Below, in pieces: positions 54,281-62,660 of a DNA stretch of 64,000 nt (within the stretch, counting starts at the first letter, position 1; each line of letters starts with the position of its first letter). A program made the translations under genes and the position numbers. The DNA is from Flavobacterium reichenbachii (GTDB lineage Bacteria > Bacteroidota > Bacteroidia > Flavobacteriales > Flavobacteriaceae), in the NCBI RefSeq assembly GCF_002217435.1, contig NZ_MUHF01000001.1:103371-167370 (forward strand). Direction: 5' to 3'. The notes below the pieces were generated by a model. It saw only the letters and a list, made by a program, of their open reading frames with translations. It searched no databases and had not been told where the DNA came from.

Positions 54281-54791
54281 ATATTAAATTACAAAAAATT
54301 TACTTTTTATTAACATGTTGCTATTTAGTTATTTAGGTTTGTTTTTCTGAGTTTTTTCGTACGTATTTTTCTTACCTTTTATTGAATTTTTATTAGTTTA
54401 ATTTGTAAGAATTTGAGATATTGATAATTATTGATGTAATTTTAACTATTTAATTATCAAATATTCATATTTAAGTCTTTAAAAAATTGCTAAACAGTCG
54501 TTAAAATATGTTGTTTAACGAGTTTCTGCGTAGTTTATCGGATAAAGTAGCTAGTAATTAGAGTGTTACATACTTTCGTTGCTCCAAACTACTATTAATC
54601 TATAAACACAATAGTGTAAGAACCTATCATGACTATGGTCCACACGCTGCTTAATCCTTATAAGAATCTTAAAAAGATTTTTACAGAGTTTAAATCCACT
54701 CATTCTATTTTTTCGTATTTCACTCAAATGCATAAAATCAAATTTGGTTTTGCTGCGTCTGATATTTCTGTTCCACAAATTCAAGTTGTTT
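54281..54791. other. Gene-free leader region of the giant adhesin gene
   Basis: This 511-bp AT-rich stretch has no convincing gene; a 72-codon minus-strand frame at 54566-54784 has no known features and is taken as chance. The notable elements are the inverted repeat at 54498-54521 and an ACAC-AATA-GTGT mini-hairpin near 54606. I could not place an unambiguous TAnnTTTG promoter box. Confidence 0.6.
54498..54521. promoter_or_regulatory. Perfect 8-bp inverted repeat upstream of the adhesin gene
   Basis: TCGTTAAA and TTTAACGA are exact inverted copies separated by 8 bases, about 270 bp before the adhesin start. The size fits a dimeric repressor or activator operator; no T-run follows, so it is not a terminator. 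Confidence 0.45.
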
Positions 54792-57700
54792 ATGCGTAAC
54801 TCTACTTTTCTAAAGTTTAATTTATTTAAACTTAATTTTTTATTATTATTTTTTCTTGCAGCTAATTTTAGTGCATCAGCGCAGTTTTATACTAAACATT
54901 ACATCGCGCCTGCACCTTGGCAGTATTTTAGTAAAGCAAATGAAATTGTGATTGCTACAAATTCTGCTGCTACAGTAAATGTTGTCGTTTCTAAAAGTGA
55001 CGGTACTTTGGTTGCTAATTTAACAGCGACAAAAGGAGCGCCGGCAGTTTATAGATTTGCCGGATTACCTAAAGACGCGCCTGCATTAGAATTAAATAAA
55101 GTTTTGAATGCTGCAGGATTAATCGTGACAGGAAGCGAAGCTATATCCATAAACTTACGAAATGTAGCATCTGATGCTTTAGGCGGAGACGGAAGTGACA
55201 AGGATATTAAAGGAAATGCAGCATTAACAAGTTTTGGTGATGCAGGATTGGGAATACGTTACAGAATTGGATATTACAGAGATGGATCACTTGGTAATTT
55301 TAATAATTATGGAGATCAAAGACCTATTTACACCATTATGGCTATTTCTAATGGGACGTCTGTTAAATTAAATAATACTGTTATAGCGACTTTAAATGCT
55401 GGTCAGAGTTATTTGTTTAAAGCTCCGATTGGTTCTTTGGTAGAGTCTTCAAATATAACTGTGATGAATACTTCAGCGGCGATTGATACTCCTGATGGAT
55501 GTGGAGATGGAGCTTATAATCAAATTCCGCCAGAGGCTGTATTGGGTTCAGAATATTTTATAGAAAGAGGAAAAGGAAACGATACTGCAGAACAGACAAC
55601 TGTAGTAGCGACAAAAGCAAATACAACAGTTACGGTTGATACCTTTTCGGCAACAGGCGCACTTACAGCTACTGTAAATAAAACTTTAGTAAATGCAGGT
55701 GATTTTTTCACGTTCAAAAATGGTGTTTCTAATACTAATTTTTCAGCGTCAAGGGTTTTTGCAACTAATAATGTTGCAGTATATTCAGGTACAGCAAAGG
55801 ATTGTGAAGTTGATATTTCTACCATTGCACCAGTTTCAGAATGCGGTGGCTCTAAATTTATTGAAACGGCCAAATTTAGAAATTATGGTGTAGGTTCGCT
55901 GCCCTATTTTGGATATGTGCTTCTAAAAGATGCAACAGCAAAAGTTTATGTAAATGGAGTAAATATTGAAACAAAATCTGGTGTTGCAGCTCGTCATCAA
56001 TTGGGAACAACAGGTTGGTATCTAATTAATTTTGAAGACACTCAGATCGGAAGTCCAGATATTCTTTCTATATCAAGTGATGCGAAGTTAACAGTTTCGA
56101 TTGTACAGCAGGGCGGTGGATTTTCTATGGCAGGTTTCTTTTCTAACTTTGCCGCTCAGCCAACAGATCCAACCTTAACTTATGTTTCAGGCGGTGGATG
56201 TACTAATAGTTCTGCTACCCTGACAACACCTTCTGGATTTGCGCCTTACCAATGGTACTATAACGGAACTGCAATTACGGGAGCAACTTCGGATACTTAT
56301 GTAGCAGCAAAATCAGGTTCCTATTCTGTAGGATCTACTTTAGTTTGTGGTTCTATAACACAGTCAAAACCAGTTGCCGTTACATTATGCACAGATTTAG
56401 AAATTAAACAAACTGTTGATATTGCTTCGCCATGTGTAAATTCTAATGTAGAGTTTACGATTAAAGTAAGTAATTTGGGTGTTAATAATGCCACGGGTTT
56501 ATCTGTAGATGATCTATTGCCTTCGGGTTTTACATATTTAAGTTCGGTACCATCTACGGGAACTTATAATGCAGCTTCAGGAGTTTGGAGTATTGGAGAT
56601 TTGGATGCTTCTGCTGTTATTACCTTAAAAATTACAGCAACAGTAAAATCAAGTGGATCTTACACAAATACGGCTTCTCTAGCCGCTTCAATGGCTGATA
56701 ATAATACAGCTAATAATTCTGTTGCCTTATCAATTACGCCTAAAGATACACCAGTTGCTTTATCTCTGACAGGAAGTGTAATTTGTGTTTCGCCAGGAGC
56801 AAATGGAACGATTTCGTCTACTGCTTCGGCAAGTGGTATAAATTACCAATTGTATAATTCAAGTAATACAGCCGTTTTAGCTTCAAAACCAGGAACAGGA
56901 GCCGCGCTTATCTGGTCTGGTCTTAGTGCGGGAACAGGATATTATGTAATTGCTGCTAACCCGACAACATCTTGTACAGCAACTAGTAATAAAGTAGATG
57001 TTGCAACAACTCCAAATCCTATTGCGCTTTCTCTAACCGGAAGCACTATTTGTGTTTCTCCTGGTACAGATGGGCAAATAAGTTCTAGTACTTCTGTAAA
57101 CGGAATAAATTACCAATTGTATAATTCAAGTAATACTGCTGTTCAATCTGCAAAATCAGGTACGGGAGCAGCATTAAATTGGACAGGACTTAGTGCTGGA
57201 ACGGGATATTATGTTATTTCGATTAATTCTACAACATCATGCACCGCTACTAGTAGTAAAGTAAATGTTTCTACAACACCAAATCCTGCTGCCCTTTCTT
57301 TAATAGGGAGTACAATTTGTAGTTCTCCAGGAACAAATGGAACAATTGTTTCCAGCACTTCGGTAAGTGGAATTAACTATCAATTATATAATTCAAGTAA
57401 TGCAGCTGTACAAGCAGCTAAATCAGGAACAGGAGCAGCAATTACTTGGAGCAGTCTTAGCTCGGGAACAGGATATTATGTTATTTCAACTAGTACTACT
57501 GGAACTGTATGTACAGCAGAAAGTAATAAAGTTGATGTGTCAACAAAACCAACACCAGTAACACCAGTTGTAAATGTAATACAGCCAACTTGTACTCTTA
57601 GCACAGGTACAATTACAGTTACAAGTCAGAATGCAGGAGAAACATATAGTTTTAATGGGGTTGATTTTCAAACAGGAAACTCAAAATCCGGATTAATTGC

Positions 57701-60700
57701 AGGCAGTTATAATGTTATAATTAAGTCAGCTGGCGGTTGTGATTCACCGGTAAAAACTGTAGTTATTAATACACAGCCTTCAACACCGTCGCAACCTGTT
57801 TTAAATGTTATGAGTCAGCCGACATGTGCGAATCCCAACGGAAAATTTATTATTACAAATTATAATCCATCTTATACTTATACTATAACACCAGCTGCAG
57901 TTCAAAACGGAGACGAAATAACAGCTTCAACAGGAAGTTATAAAGTAAGTGCTGCTTTAGGAAGCTGTACTTCTGTAGATTCTTCAAATATTATTTTGTG
58001 GAGTGTTATTTGTGCTGTCAAAGAAAATCTAGGTCCTGTAAACGGCAGTATTGGAGGAACAACTTCTTCGCTGATTGCGGGTGATACATTCAATGGTGCT
58101 CAGGCTGTAATTGGTTCAGCGACAGGAGAGGTAACTTTAACCGGAACAGCTCCAACAGGACTTACCATAAATGCAAACGGAACAATCACCGTAAATGCAG
58201 GGACAAAAGCAGGAGATTATGACGTAACTTATACAATTTGCGATAACGATAATACAGGAAACTGCTCAACGGTTACATCAACAGTTACAGTAACGGCAGG
58301 AATTTTAGTAGCAAATCTTGATGATGCAGGATCTGTAGTCGGCTCAAACACAGCTCAGACACTTATTAATGCTTTTGACAATGATACTAAAAACGGAGTA
58401 AAATTAGTTCCTTCAGAGGTTACGCTTACGACTTCTACGCCAGATCCAAAAGGATATTTGACTTTAGATTCAAACGGGAATGCTGTTTTAGGCGCCAATG
58501 CACCAGCGGGAGATTACGAATTGACATACACCATCTGCGAGAAGCTAAACCCATCAAACTGCAGTTCGAATACTGTCAAAGTTACGGTGACTGCTCAAGT
58601 TATAGATGCAATTGAAGACGTTATAACTTCAATCAACGGAAATAATGGAGGCAAAACAGTATCGATAACAGCAAATGATAAATTAAACGGAAATACTGTA
58701 GTTGTTGGAACAGCCCTTGGAGAAGTTACGCTGAGTATTGTTGGAACTCTTCCGACAGGATTAACTCTAAATGCAAACGGAACAATTACGGTTGCACCAA
58801 ATACTCCGGCAGCTAATTATAATGTAGAATATCGTATTTGTGAAAATACTAATCCGACAAACTGCGATTCAGTTACTATAATTGTACCAGTTACAGCAGG
58901 AAATCTTACTGCCAATGCAGATGCAGTTGCTTCAGTAAAATCAAGCAGTCTTGCGCAGACTTTGAGCGTAAATGTTTTTGATAACGATACTAAAAACGGA
59001 GTAAAATTAGTTCCTTCAGATATTACGCTTACGACTTCTACGCCAGATCCAAAAGGATATTTGGTATTGAATTCAGACGGTACAATAACTTTAGGCGCTA
59101 ATGCACCAGCGGGAGATTATGAATTAACATACACCATCTGTGAGAAATTAAACCCTTCAAACTGCAGTTCAAATACCGTAAAAGTTACAGTAACCGCTCC
59201 AGTTATCGATGCAGTTGAAGACGTTATAACTTCAATCAACGGAAATAATGGAGGCAAAACAGTATCGATAACTGCAAATGATAAATTAAACGGAAATCCT
59301 GTAGTTGTTGGAACAGCTCTTGGAGAAGTTACGCTGAGTATTGTTGGAACACTTCCGACAGGATTAACCCTAAATGCAGACGGAACAATTACGGTTGCAT
59401 CAAATACTCCGGCAGCTAATTATAATGTAGAATATCGTATTTGTGAAAATACTAATCCGACAAACTGCGATTCAGTTACTATAATTGTACCAGTTACAGC
59501 AGGAAATCTTACAGCCAATGCTGACGTAATTGCTTCAGTAAAAGCAAGCAGTCTTGCGCAGACTTTGAGCGTAAATGTTTTTGATAACGATACTAAAAAC
59601 GGAGTAAAATTAGTTCCTTCAGATGTTACGCTTACGACTTCTACACCAGATCCAAAAGGATATTTGGTATTGAATCCAGACGGGACAATAACTTTAGGCG
59701 CTAATACACCAGCTGGAGATTATGAATTAATATACACCATCTGCGAGAAATTAAACCCTTCAAACTGCAGTTCGAATACTGTAAAAGTTACGGTGACTGC
59801 TCAAGTTATAGATGCAATTGAAGACATTATAACTTCAATCAACGGAAATAATGGAGGCAAAACAGTATCGATAACAGCAAATGATAAATTAAACGGAAAT
59901 CCTGTAGTTGTTGGAACAGCTCTTGGAGAAGTTACGCTGAGTATTGTTGGAACTCTTCCGACAGGATTAACTCTAAATGCAGACGGAACAATTACGGTTG
60001 CACAAAATACTCCGGCAGCTAATTATAATGTAGAATATCGTATTTGTGAAAATACTAATCCGACAAACTGCGATTCAGTTACTATAATTGTACCAGTTAC
60101 AGCAGGAAATCTTACAGCCAACGCAGATGCAGTTGCTTCAGTAAAAGCAAGCACTCTTCCGCAGACTTTAGGAGTAAATGTTTTTGACAATGATACTAAA
60201 AACGGAGTAAAATTAGTTCCTTCAGAGGTTACGCTTACGACTTCAACGCCAGATCCAAAAGGATATTTGGTATTGAATCCAGACGGGACAATAACTTTAG
60301 GCGCTAATGCACCAGCTGGAGATTATGAATTAACATACACCATCTGTGAGAAGTTAAACCCTTCAAACGGCAGTTCAAATACTGTTACGGTAACTGTTAC
60401 ATCACCAATATTTACCATCATAGCAAATGACGATCAAGCAGGTCCGGTTGATACTAAAAAAGATACAAGTGCAAATCTAAATATATTTGATAATGACTTA
60501 TTAAATGGAGTTAAACCAAATCCGGCTGATTTAATTTTAACGGTTACAGTTCCAAATGCAAATCTTACATTAAATGCAGACGGATCAGTTAGTGTAAAAT
60601 CACAGACACCATCTGGAGTTTATCAGTTAACATATCAAATTTGTGATGCAGCAAATACTGCAAATTGCAGCCAAGCGATAGTGAAGGTTACTGTTGCAAA

Positions 60701-61688
60701 CAGCGTTGTAATAACTCCAAATCAAATTACTGCAGTAAATGACGGAATTATAAGTGTTGACGGAATAAATGGTTCACTTGAGTTTGTCAACATTTTGGAT
60801 AATGATTTGCTAAACGGTTCGCCAATTAACGCTGCAGATGTAGTGATTTCTAATACATCTGCCAACTCTAATTTTGAATTTAACATTGACGGAACTGTTA
60901 ATGTGAAACCAAATACACCGGGCGGAAGCTATGCACTAAGTTATCAGATTTGCGAAAAAGCAAATTCATCAAATTGTGCAACGGCTGTACTAAATGTTTT
61001 TGTAGAAGTTCCTTCTATTGCAATCATCAAAACAGCAATTTTTAATGATGAAAATGCAAGCGGATTTGCAAATGCCGGAGAAACCATTACCTACAAGTTC
61101 AAAATTACAAATACAGGAAATGTATCGCTGAAAAACATTATGGTTACAGATCTTTTACCAGGTATCGTAATGTCTGGACAGCAAATTGATTTAGATGTAA
61201 ATGAAGTTGATGAAAACAATTTTGTTGGTCAATATGTAATCAAACAGGCAGATATTAATTCTGGAAGTATAAGCAATCAGGCAACTGTAAAAGGAAATAG
61301 TGTAAGAGGAGTTCTGGTTGAAGATAAGTCAGACGATTTAAGTAACACAGATGATAAACCTACAGTATTGCCGCTAAAAGGTTGTCAAATTAAAGTTTTC
61401 AACGCATTCTCTCCAAATGGAGACAATAAAAACACAAGATTTTATATTCAGGGATTAGAGTGTTATCCTGATAATACTGTAGAAATCTACAATCGCTGGG
61501 GTGTTCTGGTGTTCAATATAGATCGTTATAATAATGAAGACAGAGTTTTTAAAGGCTTTTCTGAAGGGCGTACAACAGTAAAACAATCAGACGGATTACC
61601 AGTAGGAACTTACTATTACATTCTAAAATATAGAGACAGCGACTCAAATTCTCACGAATTAACGGGTTACTTATACATCAATAAATAA
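54792..61688 (+). CDS. Giant T9SS type B repeat adhesin (gliding motility-associated C-terminal domain protein)
   Basis: This 2298-residue secreted protein starts with a signal peptide that ends SASAQ (about 31). An IgGFc-binding-like N-domain (about 31-460) is followed by an Ig-like unit, a DUF11 unit (about 535-650) and three 89-residue repeats (nt 56751-57551). Two SprB-like repeats come next, then a long array of roughly 100-residue Cys-pair domains of two alternating types (nt 58020-61010), and a second DUF11 unit. The C-terminal NAFSPNGDNKNTRF, VEIYNRWGVLVF and GTYYYILKY identify the type B sorting domain exported by the type IX system. A SprF-like gene follows. The start is set at ATG 54792; the longer frame adds 16 residues before the signal peptide. 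Confidence 0.92.
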   Translation: MRNSTFLKFNLFKLNFLLLFFLAANFSASAQFYTKHYIAPAPWQYFSKANEIVIATNSAATVNVVVSKSDGTLVANLTATKGAPAVYRFAGLPKDAPALELNKVLNAAGLIVTGSEAISINLRNVASDALGGDGSDKDIKGNAALTSFGDAGLGIRYRIGYYRDGSLGNFNNYGDQRPIYTIMAISNGTSVKLNNTVIATLNAGQSYLFKAPIGSLVESSNITVMNTSAAIDTPDGCGDGAYNQIPPEAVLGSEYFIERGKGNDTAEQTTVVATKANTTVTVDTFSATGALTATVNKTLVNAGDFFTFKNGVSNTNFSASRVFATNNVAVYSGTAKDCEVDISTIAPVSECGGSKFIETAKFRNYGVGSLPYFGYVLLKDATAKVYVNGVNIETKSGVAARHQLGTTGWYLINFEDTQIGSPDILSISSDAKLTVSIVQQGGGFSMAGFFSNFAAQPTDPTLTYVSGGGCTNSSATLTTPSGFAPYQWYYNGTAITGATSDTYVAAKSGSYSVGSTLVCGSITQSKPVAVTLCTDLEIKQTVDIASPCVNSNVEFTIKVSNLGVNNATGLSVDDLLPSGFTYLSSVPSTGTYNAASGVWSIGDLDASAVITLKITATVKSSGSYTNTASLAASMADNNTANNSVALSITPKDTPVALSLTGSVICVSPGANGTISSTASASGINYQLYNSSNTAVLASKPGTGAALIWSGLSAGTGYYVIAANPTTSCTATSNKVDVATTPNPIALSLTGSTICVSPGTDGQISSSTSVNGINYQLYNSSNTAVQSAKSGTGAALNWTGLSAGTGYYVISINSTTSCTATSSKVNVSTTPNPAALSLIGSTICSSPGTNGTIVSSTSVSGINYQLYNSSNAAVQAAKSGTGAAITWSSLSSGTGYYVISTSTTGTVCTAESNKVDVSTKPTPVTPVVNVIQPTCTLSTGTITVTSQNAGETYSFNGVDFQTGNSKSGLIAGSYNVIIKSAGGCDSPVKTVVINTQPSTPSQPVLNVMSQPTCANPNGKFIITNYNPSYTYTITPAAVQNGDEITASTGSYKVSAALGSCTSVDSSNIILWSVICAVKENLGPVNGSIGGTTSSLIAGDTFNGAQAVIGSATGEVTLTGTAPTGLTINANGTITVNAGTKAGDYDVTYTICDNDNTGNCSTVTSTVTVTAGILVANLDDAGSVVGSNTAQTLINAFDNDTKNGVKLVPSEVTLTTSTPDPKGYLTLDSNGNAVLGANAPAGDYELTYTICEKLNPSNCSSNTVKVTVTAQVIDAIEDVITSINGNNGGKTVSITANDKLNGNTVVVGTALGEVTLSIVGTLPTGLTLNANGTITVAPNTPAANYNVEYRICENTNPTNCDSVTIIVPVTAGNLTANADAVASVKSSSLAQTLSVNVFDNDTKNGVKLVPSDITLTTSTPDPKGYLVLNSDGTITLGANAPAGDYELTYTICEKLNPSNCSSNTVKVTVTAPVIDAVEDVITSINGNNGGKTVSITANDKLNGNPVVVGTALGEVTLSIVGTLPTGLTLNADGTITVASNTPAANYNVEYRICENTNPTNCDSVTIIVPVTAGNLTANADVIASVKASSLAQTLSVNVFDNDTKNGVKLVPSDVTLTTSTPDPKGYLVLNPDGTITLGANTPAGDYELIYTICEKLNPSNCSSNTVKVTVTAQVIDAIEDIITSINGNNGGKTVSITANDKLNGNPVVVGTALGEVTLSIVGTLPTGLTLNADGTITVAQNTPAANYNVEYRICENTNPTNCDSVTIIVPVTAGNLTANADAVASVKASTLPQTLGVNVFDNDTKNGVKLVPSEVTLTTSTPDPKGYLVLNPDGTITLGANAPAGDYELTYTICEKLNPSNGSSNTVTVTVTSPIFTIIANDDQAGPVDTKKDTSANLNIFDNDLLNGVKPNPADLILTVTVPNANLTLNADGSVSVKSQTPSGVYQLTYQICDAANTANCSQAIVKVTVANSVVITPNQITAVNDGIISVDGINGSLEFVNILDNDLLNGSPINAADVVISNTSANSNFEFNIDGTVNVKPNTPGGSYALSYQICEKANSSNCATAVLNVFVEVPSIAIIKTAIFNDENASGFANAGETITYKFKITNTGNVSLKNIMVTDLLPGIVMSGQQIDLDVNEVDENNFVGQYVIKQADINSGSISNQATVKGNSVRGVLVEDKSDDLSNTDDKPTVLPLKGCQIKVFNAFSPNGDNKNTRFYIQGLECYPDNTVEIYNRWGVLVFNIDRYNNEDRVFKGFSEGRTTVKQSDGLPVGTYYYILKYRDSDSNSHELTGYLYINK
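56751..57551 (+). repeat. Three 267-bp coding repeats in the adhesin
   Basis: Units begin at 56751, 57018 and 57285, each 267 bp (89 residues), sharing the order ALSLTGS, ICVSPG, INYQLYNSSN and GTGYYVI. They are similar rather than identical, so older than the 603-bp repeats downstream. Confidence 0.85.
58599..60407 (+). repeat. Three near-identical 603-bp coding repeats in the adhesin
   Basis: Units start at 58599, 59202 and 59805, exactly 603 bp (201 residues) apart, each made of two domain types (one starting with EDVITSINGNNGGKTVSI, one with SVNVFDNDTKNGVKLVPS). A further half unit precedes at about 58300-58598. Stretches of more than 100 bp are almost unchanged between units. In the last unit one cysteine codon is changed (NPSNGSSN for NPSNCSSN). 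Confidence 0.92.
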
Positions 61689-61738
61689 AAAAAATAAAGA
61701 GTTTAGAGAATTGCTAAGCTCTTTTTAAAACTTATTAA

Positions 61739-62650
61739 ATGAAAAAGATAATTTTATTTTTTGTTTTCTTTCCACTTGTATGTGCTGCGCAGCAAGACTC
61801 TCAGTACACGCAGTATATGTACAATACAATCGAGATTAATCCAGCTTACGCAGGTTCGCGTGGTGTATTAAGTGTTTTAGGATTGTACCGTACGCAGTGG
61901 GTTGGTCTTGACGGAGCGCCTGAGACAAGTACATTTTCAGTAAATACTCCTTTAAATAACAGTAATTTAGGTTTAGGAGTTTCTTTGGTCAACGATAAAA
62001 TTGGGCCAACAAACGAGAACACACTTTCGGCTGATTTGTCTTATAGTATTCCTACTTCTGAATCGTTTAAACTGTCTTTTGGAATAAAAGCAACAGCTAA
62101 CCTTTTTAATTTAGATATAAACAAGTTGAGTTTTGAAAATCAGGGTGATCCGCAGTTTCAAGATTTAAGCAACAAATTCACGCCAAATGTTGGAGCAGGT
62201 ATTTACTGGCATTCAGATCGTGCATACGTAGGATTATCGGTTCCGAATTTTGTAGAAACCAATCGCTACGACGACAATGATACTGCAATTTTCAAAGAAA
62301 AAATAAACTACTATTTTATTGCAGGTTATGTATTTAATCTGGATCATTTAGAATACATAAAATTCAAACCAGCAGTATTAACAAAAATGGTCGAAGGAGC
62401 TCCTTTACAAATTGATGTTTCTGGAAATTTTATGTTTAATGACAAATTTGTAGTCGGTGTTGCGTATCGATGGAGTGCATCTTTAAGCGCAATGGCAGGT
62501 TTTCAGGTAACAAAAGGAATGTATGTTGGATACGGTTACGATCATGAAACTAGTAATTTAAGAAGATACAACTCAGGATCACACGAAATTTTCCTTCGTT
62601 TCGACTTTTTTAATAATTACAATAAACTTACATCACCAAGATTCTTTTAA
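61739..62650 (+). CDS. PorP/SprF-family type IX secretion outer-membrane protein
   Basis: This 303-residue outer-membrane beta-barrel-like protein has a signal peptide ending in CAAQ (about 18) and the family start DSQYTQYMYNTIEINPAYAG, then GLYRTQWVGLDGAP and a C-terminal aromatic strand pattern. SprF in F. johnsoniae is needed for surface display of the neighbouring giant adhesin SprB; this protein should do the same for the adhesin 50 bp upstream. It belongs to the common adhesin-SprF-OmpA/PD40 gene triad. Confidence 0.93.
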   Translation: MKKIILFFVFFPLVCAAQQDSQYTQYMYNTIEINPAYAGSRGVLSVLGLYRTQWVGLDGAPETSTFSVNTPLNNSNLGLGVSLVNDKIGPTNENTLSADLSYSIPTSESFKLSFGIKATANLFNLDINKLSFENQGDPQFQDLSNKFTPNVGAGIYWHSDRAYVGLSVPNFVETNRYDDNDTAIFKEKINYYFIAGYVFNLDHLEYIKFKPAVLTKMVEGAPLQIDVSGNFMFNDKFVVGVAYRWSASLSAMAGFQVTKGMYVGYGYDHETSNLRRYNSGSHEIFLRFDFFNNYNKLTSPRFF

Positions 62651-62660
62651 TTTATTAAAT

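Noticed and set aside
54566..54784. 72-codon minus-strand frame in the adhesin leader
   Set aside because: No signal, no recognisable motif, no promoter box or coupling to a neighbour; likely chance in AT-rich DNA.
56751..60407. CRISPR-like periodic repeats
   Set aside because: The repeats are long, in frame and coding (89 and 201 residues), not short direct repeats with unique spacers. I see no cas genes anywhere in the window.
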